A stretch of 64,000 nucleotides of DNA from positions 1,866,402 to 1,930,401 of the forward strand of contig SSBO01000007.1 in assembly GCA_005281725.1 (NCBI GenBank), written 5' to 3'. Shown in pieces: positions 25,501 to 56,705 of this stretch. Made by a program: the position numbers and the translations under genes. Positions within the stretch are counted from its first letter, which is position 1, and every line of letters begins with the position of its first letter. Origin of the DNA: Wuchereria bancrofti. Taxonomy: Eukaryota; Nematoda; Chromadorea; Rhabditida; Onchocercidae. The notes under the pieces are model-generated. The model did no database searches. It was not told the DNA's origin and worked only from the letters and a program-made list of their open reading frames with translations.

Positions 25501-26980
25501 CATGTATGTCAATGGTGGGCTACATTTTGGGACTTGGAGACCGGTAAATTTATAATTATAGTTTTTTGCTGTATTTGAAGAAAAATAGTCAATATGATGT
25601 TATAAGAAATAATGGATTTTCTTGCTTATTGCAGACATCCGTCAAATCTTATGCTCGATCGGATTAGTGGGAAAATTGTTCATATTGATTTCGGAGATTG
25701 CTTCGAAGTTGCAATGACCAGAGAAAAGTTTCCGGAAAAAATTCCATTTCGACTAACAAGGATGCTCATCCAGGTAGAAGTTTCTGAAATTTCATATTTC
25801 AAATAGCAAAAAAAAACATTGCAAAGAAAACTCATTATTTCTTATATAATTTTTTAGATGGATTATTGATTTGCCGATTCATTTTGGAAAGGAGAATAAA
25901 ACTTTGTCGGAAGATTGAATTTTAGAATCCATTTCAAATATTATTCTGGCGTTAAATCCTTATTTAACAAATTTATTATTTTTTATATAAACTGTTTTAA
26001 TCTGAGTAGATTTGTTACTAGTTTTTAGGCGATGGAAGCTACGGGAATTGAGGGTAATTATCGGATAACTTGTGAGCGTGTTTTACGGGTGCTTCGTTCA
26101 AATAAGGAAAGCCTTCTCGCCGTCCTTGAAGCATTTGTATATGATCCTCTTATCAACTGGAGGTTGATGGAAGGTATTCCTTAATTTTTGCTTATTTTCT
26201 CTGTTTAGCATACTTAATGGGAATGTATTTTATGATTGCCAATTTTTATGTAGTATTTTTGTTTAATGCTGTGCAAAAAATAATACATGCTCATCAGATT
26301 TTTTCTAGCTGGTGGAAGGCGACCACCTCCCGAAACACTTCAAAAGGACGGTCAAACTGATTCCAAAGCTGAGTCATCTCTAAAGCGTATCAAGCAGAAA
26401 TTAGCAGGTAATAAATTTGTTTTATTAGTTGAAGATCAAAATATATTTTGATACATAGTTTTAAAATATGACAGAACATAAGTGTATATTTTTCTTTCCA
26501 ATCTAACTTCATGTCGGAGTAATTATGCATTTTAAAAGTTATCCGATCATTATGCATCGGAATCAAAGTAATTAAACTCACATTCTTTGTTACTCGAGAA
26601 GAAACGCTAACATAGTAAACATAGTAAGCATAAATGTACATTTAAATAATCGTCTTGTGCACAACATTAATTTGATTTTTTTTATTGTTAAGGTTTTTGA
26701 AATTCCATGCTGTTGATGCGCTCCCAATTTCTTTTATTGTTTTACTTCATTCAATTCTGCATAACATTATTTTTTTACGTTATGTGTGTAATCGTATATT
26801 AATCGTACAAAGGAACTTGGATGAATATTGATTATTTTTTAATTTTCAAACATTTTAGGCCGTGACTTTAATCCAAATGTGGAATTTAGTATACCGGAGC
26901 AGGTTAGTCTACTCATTGAACAAGCAGTCTTAGCGGAAAACTTGTGTCAGTGCTACATCGGCTGGTGTCCGTTTTGGTAA
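7594..26980 (+). CDS. let-363: TOR serine/threonine kinase (mTOR/LET-363 orthologue)
   Basis: Forty-seven exons join in phase with no internal stop into about 2,535 codons, against 2,549 in human mTOR. Exon boundaries are given in the domain entries that follow. Collinear similarity to mTOR runs from the N-terminal HEAT region to the last residues ([18 protein letters not shown]). TOR is the catalytic subunit of TORC1 and TORC2; it phosphorylates S6K, 4E-BP and AKT-type substrates and couples nutrients to growth and translation. Catalytic residues are intact: ATP-site Lys about 2216 (FLLKGHED), catalytic loop GLGDRHPSN (Asp about 2367) and the DFG Asp about 2386. The ATG at 7594 follows a splice acceptor by one base and matches the expected N-terminal length. 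Two points need checking: the exon 21-22 junction (16619 to 16744) and a probable GC donor at 25083. I regard identity as certain and most boundaries as reliable. Confidence 0.97.
14874..14887. repeat. CT microsatellite in a TOR intron
   Basis: A run of CT dinucleotides (TCTCTCTCTCTCT) lies in the intron between the TOR exons ending at 14761 and starting at 14946. Confidence 0.85.
15905..15990 (-). repeat. tRNA-like relic in a TOR intron (possible SINE)
   Basis: Read on the minus strand, the intron holds GTGGTAAGATGGTTACGA followed about 30 nt later by AAGGTTCAATCTCG. These resemble the A and B boxes of RNA polymerase III promoters in tRNA genes. I cannot fold a complete cloverleaf with a matching acceptor stem, so this is at most a degenerate tRNA-derived repeat. 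Confidence 0.3.
17347..22884 (+). other. let-363: TOR exons 23-36: FAT domain and start of FRB
   Basis: Exons: 17347-17456, 17699-17861, 17979-18124, 18232-18310, 18840-18923, 19119-19275, 19345-19472, 19900-20120, 20310-20580, 20886-21302, 21670-21916, 22123-22244, 22361-22456, 22675-22884. They encode about residues 1253-2070, the TPR-like helical clamp around the kinase. Conserved landmarks are [54 protein letters not shown] and [10 protein letters not shown]. Two low-complexity segments rich in Pro, Ser and Gln lie at about 20956-21190 and 21670-21850, where human mTOR has variable loops. The donor of the fifth exon in this list (GAG|GTCTGA at 18923) is unusual. Confidence 0.88.
20232..20300 (+). 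repeat. short tandem repeat in a TOR intron
   Basis: Three imperfect copies of a unit like TTAAACAAATAAATAGCTTT lie between the exons ending at 20120 and starting at 20310. The middle copy has AAAAAAGCTAA in place of AGCTTTC. Confidence 0.75.
22798..23933 (+). other. let-363: TOR FRB domain (rapamycin-FKBP12 binding helix bundle)
   Basis: The domain spans the end of exon 36 (to 22884), exon 37 (23310-23405) and exon 38 (23764-23933), about residues 2041-2140. It starts at [20 protein letters not shown], includes DDASRLYF and ends with [16 protein letters not shown]. Positions equivalent to human Leu2031, Ser2035, Phe2039, Trp2101, Asp2102, Tyr2105 and Phe2108 are unchanged. The position of human Thr2098 is Asn here (human LTQAWDL, here LNQAWDL). 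The FRB gates substrate access to the TOR active site and is the rapamycin target surface. Confidence 0.93.
23960..24055 (+). repeat. 96-nt foldback hairpin in TOR intron 38
   Basis: The left arm GAAGAGCTAATCCA (23960-23973) is the perfect reverse complement of TGGATTAGCTCTTC (24042-24055). Pairing continues inward through GCCAGC/GCTAGT-type pairs and CTAAAG/CTTTAG with a short bulge. The size and shape resemble a microRNA precursor or a small foldback element. I see no flanking duplication that proves transposition. Confidence 0.6.
24237..26980 (+). other. let-363: TOR exons 39-47: kinase domain and FATC
   Basis: Exons: 24237-24376, 24512-24654, 24897-25082, 25179-25249, 25454-25543, 25635-25773, 26029-26173, 26309-26407, 26859-26980. 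They begin at [14 protein letters not shown] and hold the glycine-rich loop ([10 protein letters not shown]), Lys about 2216, [29 protein letters not shown] and [13 protein letters not shown] short variable linker of about 40 residues is followed by the FATC tail. All catalytic residues are present, so the kinase should be active. The donor at 25082 would be CAG|GCATGA. The GT six bases upstream would delete two residues from a helix that is otherwise collinear with mTOR (QKVEVFEHA in human). Confidence 0.93.
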
Positions 26981-29333
26981 TCTTTTAACAGTTGCGTTTG
27001 TTAAGATTGTTTTCTGTCCTTGATTAGTCTTGAGATATCGATTTTAAGGTACATAAATTCGTTAAGATTACCTCTCCTTTGCTTGAAGTGATGCACAAAA
27101 TGTCAGTCTGTTCTACATTGCTAAATATCTAATTATTTGTTTCAATACTATACAAGGTATTTGAATACTTGTTGTTGTAAATGGATTCTTATGAATTAAG
27201 TGCATATCATTTATCAAATGCAATTAGTTTGTATAGAGCTTTCTACGGTTTCTGTGACCAATAATTATTATTGAATTGTTTAAATTATATTGTTTATTTT
27301 TTTTATTTTTTATTTCCATGAGAGCCATTATATTATGAACTTATGAAATCTCATTTTAATTCGCAAATTAAAAAAAAAAACGTTTAAAGTTCAAATTTTG
27401 CTCAGAAATGATAAAATAACTCATATTTTGAGACGTGTTATCTGTATTATTAATATTGATCTCACCACATTCATAGTACGATTCAGTTGTTGTCATTTCT
27501 TAGAATTGGGCCTTTTAAGTATTATGTTTTTGTCTGTTTTATCGACAGTTGGCATTTTGGATTGTAAATATTTGTTTGACTTTTTATGCATTCTTTAAAT
27601 TTAAAGAATAAGTGCCATTTATATATCATTTTGTCCTTGCTTCGTGAAAAATATATAGATGAAGAAATTACCATTGGATTATTGTTTCAAAATATATATC
27701 ATTTCCATAACATTTCATTATTGGTTATCGAACTCATTTGGAAGGAACAGTTTGCATAGGATTTGGACAATAATAAGATGTAAACCAAGCAGTTGATCTA
27801 GATCTGCAGATAGTATTTTCCATTTCTAATAGGCTGCGCAAGGGAAAGGTCAGATATATATGAAACATAAAGAAACGAAAAATTGGAGGACATACATCAC
27901 GAGAGGGGTGAAGAAAGAGAGGATAAAGTAATTTCAGTCATTTACAAATTCGCGTTGAAATCAAAGAGGAAGTGGCTTCGTTTTTCAGCAAGATTTCGGA
28001 AATTTGGTTTGAAGACCTTCACTTCCAAAAAAAAAGGAGCATACCTTAAAAGTTGTTATTCTGTTATTCTAATGGGCAGTGAGATTATGTGGAATCCCAG
28101 TCCAAACTTAAATTCAGGCTTTGAGGACCCATCCATATTACGAAGTATTTGAGGAGGTCGCAAACTGTAACGGTAATTTCCTTTCCACTTGTTTTTCTTT
28201 GTATTTTCTTAGCTTTTAAAAAAGTTCTATTTCTGAATCAAAAATATCTGATCAATTGTATCTAAGCCAAGTTACCCACGGATGAGAGGAAAGGAAAAAC
28301 TTTTTACTGATAGGAAAACAACATAGCATGGAAGATATGAGGTGTGGTCGATAATGTCATACCTTTGAAGTGGTCAATTTTGCAACAACAAAATCTAAAT
28401 TACCAGTAAAGTAGAGTTTGTAATATCGGCAGTGACCCACTCTTATTAATAAAATCCACTCAATTTTATCTTTAAAAGAATTTTTTTTCTGCTTTCTTCT
28501 GGAAGTTCGTATTTTATATTTACATTTTATGCATATTTTTCAACCGATTGCTTTTTTAAATGATCGTTTTATCTTATCAGTCATATAAATAAGCAGCGCA
28601 CAGTGAGTTAAAAAAATGATGCACTGAAGTGTCGTGGTTGGATATTTTGTTAACGAGATAATGTTTAAGGTATGTATAATAAACCCGAAACATAAATAAC
28701 ACCGATAGCAATAGTAACAGGGAAAGTGATTTTCATCAAATTATAATTGTCAAATTAATTACAAAATTAATTTAGGTCATTTAACAGAAAAATTTTATTA
28801 GGAAATTATTGAAGTCAAGTTTGAAAGATGCACAAATATCTCACCATTTAATCTAACAGAAACAGATTGTTAGAAAAGAAAACATTAATATTTAGGATTA
28901 CTGAGATTAACATGTCCCCCATTTCATAAATTGTGCAATTTTATTTTCAAAAAAAAGAAAAAAAAATGGTCGATGCAATAAATTTTCGGTTAAATTTGTT
29001 TTTCAAAATGAGACATAATTGTCCTTAACGATTGTATTTTTTTTTTTTTTTTTTTATTATTACTCTTAGAAATTGAAGAGAAAAAGAACGAAAGAGGATA
29101 AGTTAAGCATTTCAAAATATATTTCCAAACAAATACTGGGAAAATTTTTTTTTTTTTTTAAGAAGTGAAGGAATGACGAATGGTCGATTGTGCTTAAAAA
29201 TGACATTTTTGAAGATGAAACAAATACCATAAATGTGGGCAATGATAAATTGTTCTTATGTTTGTTCCATTGAAGAATGACTCAACTTTTGTGTTTTTCG
29301 GGAACATTCCATTTTCCAAATTTTTGTTCTTTT
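26981..29333. other. AT-rich intergenic region, TOR 3' side
   Basis: I see no supported gene. The sequence starts with the TOR 3' untranslated region and ends with the 3' region of the minus-strand gene that stops at 29334. It has long homopolymer T runs near 29040-29055 and 29148-29160. An 89-codon open stretch at 27883-28152 has no ATG start, splice context or recognisable motif. Confidence 0.5.
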
Positions 29334-32095
29334 TTATAAGCCTCGAGTAGCACGCTCATTTAAAGCATTAGCTAGTACAGCTATCCTGCCTCGTAGTTCC
29401 AGGTCATTTAATGCATCTTCATCAATTGGTACCAGACCCTCTTCGACCATACTGGTAGGTACTGTGATCATTTCCTCTGCTGGTATCAAAACATACTACA
29501 AAATGAAATTCTGTAAGAAAATTTTTCTTTCATTTTTAGAAAATAAACTAAGAAATTAGACTAATAAAAAACTAAACTAATAATTCGAGCAATTCGCAAT
29601 AGTGAAGGTGATAGCTGATAATATAATGATCATGTTGATACAGTGGTAGTGAAAAATAATATTGTAATTATCACTTACTTCAGATAAATATATTTCAATA
29701 TTCTATTGTATGCAGTTTAATTTTTCTCTTGTTATCATTGCATTGCATATTATTTTTTAAATTTGTACTAAAACCGAACCTTAGGTACCTCTTCAGTTTC
29801 TCCACCGGTTTCATAAATTTCATCCTCAGGCAACTCGATAATCGGTAATGCAATTTGCCGTTGATCATTAGTAAGCATGGTTAATTCGTTTTCACTATTA
29901 CCAATGTTCGTTGTGTACGGTAATATCGGTTGTCTAACTAAGCTGTGGGGTAATTTGACAATTTGATATTCACCAATGGGTAAATCAAGATCATATCGAT
30001 CCAGTTGGCCCTGCACAATTCGTGCCAAAATTGCCAGTTCTAAGTCTAAAAATATGAAGTTTTGATTATTTTTTATTTCCAGAAACTAGATAAGAACAAA
30101 CTTAATTTTTTTTTTTTTTGAAGAGTCTAATTAGTAATTTTTATTTTTACTGCGATTAATGAAGCGAGATTTCTAAATAGAAATAGTTCTAAATGCCGGA
30201 TGGTACAATATTTAGTAGCGTTAATGTTTGTAAAGATATCTGAGTGTATTTTAGATTAAAGTTTTTTCAAAGCTTCCTTGAGTAGGTACAATAAAATTTT
30301 TTTTCAACAAAATAAATTTCCATCAACTTTATAAGCAAATTTGAGAATACTAGTAAATTTAAGAATATTCTGTAAATAGTTACTAGTGATAGGAAAAAAG
30401 TGTTACTCCTCCCGATTAATTTTCATTATTTTTATCGTTAGGGTCAAAATTTCGGAATTCGAATTTATTCTTTCGTTAGATTTGACCGCAGTCGATGCCA
30501 CGAAATAAAATATAAGTAATAATTTGGTGAAAAGCATGAATAAAATCATTAAGTTATACGTAGTTCACTACACATAGCAACTGCGTAAATAACCTAATTA
30601 TAATATGACGGTTGAATCACTTATGTGAGCATTTTTAGACTTTCATATTTTTTCCCAACGTTCGGTTTTCTCTTCTCCAATTTATTCTAATGCGTATTAC
30701 GCAAAATTCAAACCATCAAGTTGATCAATCAGTTCATCATCTCCGTCAACGCCGGTATTGTCAACATTACTGCTGTCACCTTTAACAACTTCCTGCTTCT
30801 TACGTATTTCGGCAATTCGTCCGGTTGGTAGCCTTATTCTTTCCTCTAACTGATAGCCTCGTTTTTCTCTATTTACTCTGTTATCTGGAAATAATTACTA
30901 CTTTTTCAATGAAAATCCAAAAACTTAATTCCTTTTCTTCTGCGATTATACATGTATTACCTTCATTTATTTATTTATTTATTCAAATTTTAACTATAAG
31001 GTTGAAGTTAATGTAAGATTTCTGCTTTATGTCTTCTTACTTCACTTGAATTTAAAACATTTGCTCTTAATAGCATAAAACTAATCATTCATTTCAGATT
31101 TTTAATCATGAATAGAAAATGTATAATGAATGGATCACAAGGAATGTACATATGTAAATGCAGAGCCTTGTCCTAAATTGAATCGGTTTTTTTTTTGTCC
31201 AGCATGGAAACAGTAATGAATTCTTCTCCCCACATTGCACTCCATGCATTTTTAACGCTAAATTGGATTTTTTATGATTCGTTGATGATGAATAGAGGTG
31301 GTAAAAAATTTTAATTAGAATGTGTAAATATGATTGTCCCTATAATGGCAAATTTCTCTAAGCTTATGAGAGCTATTGGCCTTTGATCTTTAGTTGCTAT
31401 ATAATTACAATTATACTAAAAAGATATAATAATCTGATTCTTTTAGGATTTGAGAGAATATAGAATTTCTGGACAAATCGAATTAAAATTTGTTTCAAAA
31501 ATAATTATTGATATTTTATTCAGATCGAAAGGAAAGAAAAAAAGAAATGCTGTGTACAGTGTAAGATTGTACTAGCTACACTAAAATAACATAATAAGTA
31601 ATGCAAGTTCGACGGTATGATTTGTCTTTTTATATATCAGTTTTCTTTTTTTCTTGCATGAGAAATCTTTCACTAATTCCATTATCATTAATATGAAACA
31701 ATATTAGACAAATTAGAAATTATAGCGATAGTGGTGGCAATATCAATAATCACAGTGCTAGTGGCAGTGATAACTATAGAGTACGAAGTGATTTCAGAAT
31801 GCCAATAATAAATCTTTACTGATTTAGTAAATATGATGGATGTAGAAAACCAGGGATAAACACATGAAAGAGATTGGAATTATCAGGAATAATATTTTGT
31901 CCTGGATAAGATATGCGTAATCATTTGCATGTTTCATTTTATTGTACTTTACAGAATGGTAGGTAGGCAGGCTTATGTCAAACTTTTGCACCCTTTTACT
32001 TGCAGAATTCCTTAACCTTTTAAATGTTATTGATCAGAAAACTTACTGAGACGTAGCGGTAAATGTCTGCTTGTTGATAACTGATAATTATTGCT
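29334..32095 (-). CDS. unrecognised protein, 3' part of gene
   Basis: Four minus-strand exons join in phase: 32047-32095, 30780-30884, 29780-30045, 29334-29495, giving 193 residues to a TAA at 29334. Splice sites are strong (CTCA|GTAAGT, TTTCCAG, AAAG|GTGACA, TTTTTAG, AAG|GTTCGG, TTTTGTAG). The encoded stretch is hydrophilic: a basic part (NREKRGYQLEERIRLPTGR), then a helix-prone part (LELAILARIVQGQLDRYDL) and an acidic part (ELPEDEIYETGGETEEVP), ending ANALNERATRGL. I do not recognise the family and see no membrane segment. The 5' end is missing; a possible first exon lies at 36543-36562. The second exon has an alternative read-through end (see 30697-30884). Confidence 0.6.
30697..30884 (-). 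other. alternative terminal exon of the unknown gene
   Basis: If the donor at 30780 is not used, the same frame continues for 28 codons, adding an acidic tail (GDSSNVDNTGVDGDDELIDQ...) and stopping at TAA 30697-30699. Both outcomes keep an open frame, so the gene may have two C-termini, or this may be the true end and 29334-30045 a separate downstream gene. Confidence 0.5.
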
Positions 32096-35000
32096 CTGAA
32101 AAAAAAGGACTGAATCATTAGAATGAGAATTCACTCAGGATACTGATGATCTTTTGGTTATGAATTTTTTGATGTTCTACTGCAAATTTCTAAATTTCTT
32201 GTTTTTCATACGTTTTTCACAATTTACTTTTAGCTGAATTGAAATATAACATTCAGATAAAAAAATCTGTTTGCATTCCATGACTAATGCATCCAGATAA
32301 GATCGTAACTAAAGGAGAAAAATGCCTACTAAAAAAAAAATTCCCAAATTTTGTAATTTTCCGTAGCTACTAAATAAACAATGAAGAGAAAGAGAAAATC
32401 CAAATTTTTTCTCTAAATCCATACTTCTCTGCAAAGCTCCAAACTGTCCAAGCTTTCAACTTGACAAACTTTCAATTTGTATGCTTCAATTCAGGCTTAA
32501 AAGTCTTCAACTTCTATGCAAATATATTTAATAAAACACTTACCAGCGGCAATGACAAGATGATGACAACGCACAGTGATAACAATGTTAGTGATAATAT
32601 TGGTGATGGCAATGACATTTTTCTCTTGTTTTTAGATGGAGAAACAAAGACGCATATGCAGAGACAAGCAGAAGCACGCAGGCATAGGCTGAGACAATTT
32701 CAGGACTGAAGTGATGACTTTGAAATGAATGGGTGGATCTTGATGGTATGTACATAATGCTCCATCTATCCAGCTTTCTTTTCCCATTAGTTGATCCCAT
32801 GAGATATAAGCCATACTTGAAGAATTGGCAGACTCGGACAAGCTTTGAGCCTACAAATATATCTGCTGCTTACTTCTTTTTCCCTTTTTTAAAGAAGCAT
32901 AAATGTCCTAGCATACTTCTAACAAAATCGAACAATGAAGAGCAATATATCGAGGAAATAGCCCATATATCACCATCTACCGTATATTATTGCTTGATTG
33001 GAAATGCATCCGAAAGTATATGCTTGTGTTTCGTGCTTTTCCTTTCATTTCATTGTCCGAAGGAAGAAAGGTCATCAGATTAAAGTAAATACTGCACCCA
33101 ACACAGCGATTTATCAATTTTGAATTTATGGAACTTTAATTCTAAACCTAAACACTGGCACATCGCCAAAGGTGTATTCGCGATGTTCATATCGAATGAT
33201 ACCTAGTATCAAGCAGATGTCAAGCAGACCCTACCTCGCACGACGCAATTCAACCTTCATTTTCAAGCCAAACCTAAAAGATGAGGCTCAAAGCCAACAA
33301 TCTTGCAATTGCTACACTTCCCATCTCATAAATTCCTCCTCTGAAGCACTTCGGCAACTCATCAGAAATAGCATCCAGCAGTCCCGCGCAAAATGTGTCG
33401 GGTTCTCATCAAAGAAATCCAAAGATTGGTTCAGTGAAAACGATCTACAGATTCAAGAACTGTTATCCATGAAGAGGGCTGCTCACCACAGTACGCTTAC
33501 CCTCCTTTCAAGCAAGAAAAATACCTTTTCGTCTTACATATAGTAGAAAATTTTTTCAAAGCCATGTAGCATTTGAAATCTATAGGACATCTGGAATTGA
33601 TGGAATTCCACCCGAAATCATGGAGGTTGTTAAGTATTTTATGCTAAATTCCACGAGCTTATTGTGAACTGTTGGAACTTTCAAGATTTCCAACATGCAA
33701 TCATCATCACTTTGTATAAGAAGGAGAAAAGACCGATATCAAGCTATCGAAGTATTACTTTGCTCTCTGCAGCTGATAAAATTCTTATAATACTTCTAAT
33801 AGGCTAGGACTCCCAGAAGTACTTCTATCTGACAACTAATGTGATTTCAAAGCTAATAATCATAGACATGATATTCGTTCTCAGACAATTGCAAGAAAAA
33901 TATGAGAACGAAGGATTCTACGTGATTTACTTCTCCGACAGGGAAGGTTTATGGCAAATCTTGCAACGATTAGGATATTTCCCCTGCCCTAACCCTAAGT
34001 TCTTCAAGATGATCAATGACCAGTGCGACCAATCAAATATGGTAGTTTACTTTCTGAGTCTTCCTCGATAATTAACGAGGTGACCAATCATATTCACATT
34101 ACTTTTCAAAGAGTCACGCAGGAAAAGCTATTTACATTCATTATTGACGGAAGCCCATTCAATCTAGAAGATATCAAAACTCAAGAACGTTGCAGGAGCC
34201 GCAGAGCTTTCTGGACCAGACGTCAGTTTGAAAAAAGCAATTCTATATTAATGTCATCACAGGCTCATCTAATCAGTCCAGTATTCTACTTATCCTAGGC
34301 ATGTCAAGTATTTAGGATGGAAGATCATTGCCTTCCTAAAATTTTTATGGTAAACTTGCCACTGAGTACCACAACTATGCCTCAGAAAAGAAGTGTAAGT
34401 CTAGAACACATTAATTACCGTCAGTAGTCCACTCTGGACTTTAATCAAGAGAAATATGGACTTATCACCATAGAACTGCCACCGTTTTCGAGAACATACA
34501 ATCTGTTTCATGAAGATAACGGATTAAGAACCCATTATACTTTTTGCAACAGAACTTGTCAACCCCGCATTGGTCTTTTCAGCCAATGATGCATTTACAG
34601 CAAACAAATCTTCGTTCGCGAAGCCAAGTCATGATGATTTATGAAACTTCTAATTCCAAACCTAATCACCCGAATTATGATAACAAGTCTGTTCTACTAA
34701 TTCCGTTAAAAGCAATGAATTTTATTCAGATAAATGTACCAAGGCCTTCTGATTTGATTAAATAAAATCCCCTTATGAATGTAAAAGTAACGCAAAATAA
34801 GAAAAAACAAACAATGCAGCATATACGCATTACAGCAGTTTTCATTATAAAAAACGCTTCAAACCACAAATAAGCACATTTTGTAAAGTGCTGCAAACCA
34901 AATTTTAGCTGCTTCACGCTTTCACCTCAGCTTACTTCAAAGCAACGACTTAGACGTTATTCTCAATTTTTCCAAAGAATCAGTCAGCAACTTTACACAC

Positions 35001-36542
35001 CGAAAGGCTGCAAATCGAATACCTTACCTTGCTGCCTTTTTCCCAGCTTCATGCAAATTAGCAATTTTTCACTATTTCTTCACAAGACCTCAATGAGATT
35101 TGTTTCTTCTATACTTTTTATAAGCAAGAAAAAGTATTATTGTTCTCCGTATTATCATATTTCAATTCCAGTGAGCTGACTAAACGCAGACACTGCGACA
35201 TATTCTATTCTCTTAAGAAATTTCAAATTCAACCTTCCACAGAGATAATAAAGTCACTCAATAAGCAATTGCCCTTTGAAGCTTCTTTCAAAGACCTTTC
35301 CCCTCCTTTGCTTTTTGGAAGGAGTAATGATGGTTGAAAACAATTCACTCTTCATAAATATTAGCAGCAATATTCTACGCTATGCTATATATTTCTTTTA
35401 CCAATAAAATATTGTAAATAGCGGTTCACCACAACGGAACAAAGTAGCATGGTTTACACATGATATTCTGAAATCCACCTTCATTCTATAATTATAGCTC
35501 CCATAAACTCCGAATGGATTGAAGAATAAGGTACAGAGAGCTAAAACAAATCATGAGAGGTACTTCTACAACAGAAGTGAAACTGGAAGGTTATGCTCCT
35601 CATGTATGCTCATACCCCAAAAAAGAATTTATTCCGATCTTTATGCTCGAAAGTACGAAAATTATTATTAAGCAACTGATAAATGGAAATGAACAGCGAA
35701 TCATCTTTTTCGAAGACATAAAATCATACTGCAAATATATAAGTTTGTCCTCTAAAATCTCAAAATAACAAGACTTCGAAATAAGAATTCAGATATGAAT
35801 TAGAGATGAGAGAGTAAATAGCTATTGTAAGGAAAGAGTTATCAAATAGACAGAATTAAAACGATTAAAATTAAAAACTGCACGACATATAATGATGTAT
35901 CAATATCTGGTAAACGTTTCTAGCTTTGTGCGGATTCATGCAAGTTACGCAACGCTCTAGAATGCAAACATGAATCTCCACTAGTCTAGCTCAATGTGGC
36001 TAAATTGCCGTTACATAACAGACAGTTAATCATTTGGTAGCATTTAATTCATATAGCAAATTTTCGCTTTACACACAAAATTCATGTAATTCCCAAAGTC
36101 CAATAATTGAAAATAATTATGCGATAAATCCAAATCAAATAATTCATGTTATTCTAAGTTATCAAAGTTCTTGCCCAACTCACACCAGCCAAATAAGCTC
36201 TTCCAAATCGTGACCTATAGCTTAGAGGAATTTCTTAAAATTTGCTTTTCAAATGACGATACACAAGCACAGCCCAAAACAACAGATAGCAAACATGAAA
36301 AAAGATTTTTTTTGAAGTCGTTTGCATCTTTGTATCTTTATGAAGAACCAGAATACATTGGCCCAATGAACCAATCACAACAAAACATGTCCCCATATGC
36401 TTCCGTATAAGCATCGTGCGCAACCCACACCGTTTCAGGAGTTCGCATAAAAGTCCATCATCCATGCATCGATAGGTGAAGAAGCAATTAACAACATGAT
36501 GATGTCGTTAAGTAGCATTACAGTGTATAACCAAGATTTTAC
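32096..36542. other. long presumed intron or intergenic stretch with LINE relic
   Basis: Apart from the retrotransposon relic at about 33.14-34.54 kb, I cannot support exons here. One or more missing exons of the unknown minus-strand gene probably lie in this stretch. Several open frames of 60-120 codons occur on the plus strand but lack starts, motifs or splice context. Confidence 0.4.
33140..34540 (+). mobile_element. decayed non-LTR retrotransposon (LINE), endonuclease tail and reverse transcriptase
   Basis: Several frames with frameshifts and stops show, in the correct order, motifs of a LINE family widespread in invertebrates. They are a KHWH segment from the end of the endonuclease domain near 33145, KDWFSENDLQIQELLSMKRAA near 33420-33480, GIDGIPPEI near 33595, ITLYKKEKRPISSYRSITLL near 33710-33765, DMIFVLRQLQEKYENEGFYV near 33870-33925 and REGLWQILQRLG near 33940-33975. 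The stretch that should hold the first part of the RT active-site region (between YVIYF and REGLW) is deleted. Weak tail similarity continues to about 34480. The copy is clearly dead. It lies antisense to the unknown minus-strand gene, inside its presumed long intron. No target-site duplication or poly(A) tail could be identified. Confidence 0.75.
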
Positions 36543-36562
36543 CTGCTTTTTGACGAACTCAT
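36543..36562 (-). other. possible first coding exon of the unknown minus-strand gene
   Basis: On the minus strand ATG AGT TCG TCA AAA AGC AG is followed by GTAAAA, a good nematode donor, giving MSSSKS and a phase 2 end. It lies about 600 nt downstream of the SMG-1 stop on the same strand. The link to the exons at 29.3-32.1 kb is unproven because at least one joining exon is missing. Confidence 0.25.
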
Positions 36563-37159
36563 TTTTGGAAGCATTTAAATGACTTCCAGATGTTTTGGTT
36601 TTGAGAGATGTTACGATATGAGGGAAACGCCCTCTTTATTTGTTCGTGTGGGCAAAGTCGACCACGTAAACAAGGAGATTTTTCCTGCAATAAAGCCAGT
36701 ATAATAAATTATGCATAATTAATAACTAACTGCTATAGACATTTATTTTTCGCAGTGCGCTGCTATAACACAATAAATAATTCAGATGCCTTGTAATAAG
36801 CAATCATGCGGAGCAATACTGAAAGCTCCATTGAATAAACTTGTGTCAAGTAGTAATTAGAGGATACCTCCTTTAGCTGTGTAAAGCCAATTTTTGTTGG
36901 GCGTTGCAGACGTTAAAATGTCGCTTATGAAAGTATCAACTTAGAATAAGCAACGTCTCAAGTTATATATATATATCCCTCTACTTTACCAGTAATGAAA
37001 AGTAGTAATTATAATTAGCTTTTCCAATGGTTGTAAACCCTTATTTGAAAGGAGCAAAGAATCATCATCAAATAACTAAAAATCAAATTATTGTTTAAAA
37101 GCAAAAAACAAAATACTCACCTTATCAGAACACAAACCTGCTCGATAAAAGTAGATACA
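36563..37159. other. SMG-1 3' region
   Basis: This is non-coding sequence between the SMG-1 stop codon and the possible first exon of the next minus-strand gene. It includes a short TA repeat at 36965-36976 and presumably the SMG-1 3' untranslated region. I see no supported gene. Confidence 0.5.

Positions 37160-56705
<19,546 letters not shown>

Noticed and set aside
27883..28152. 89-codon plus-strand frame downstream of TOR
   Set aside because: No ATG at its start, low-complexity Lys/Arg content and no homology that I recognise.
32733..33083. Plus-strand 116-codon frame next to the LINE
   Set aside because: It shows no LINE endonuclease motif and no start or splice context; probably chance.
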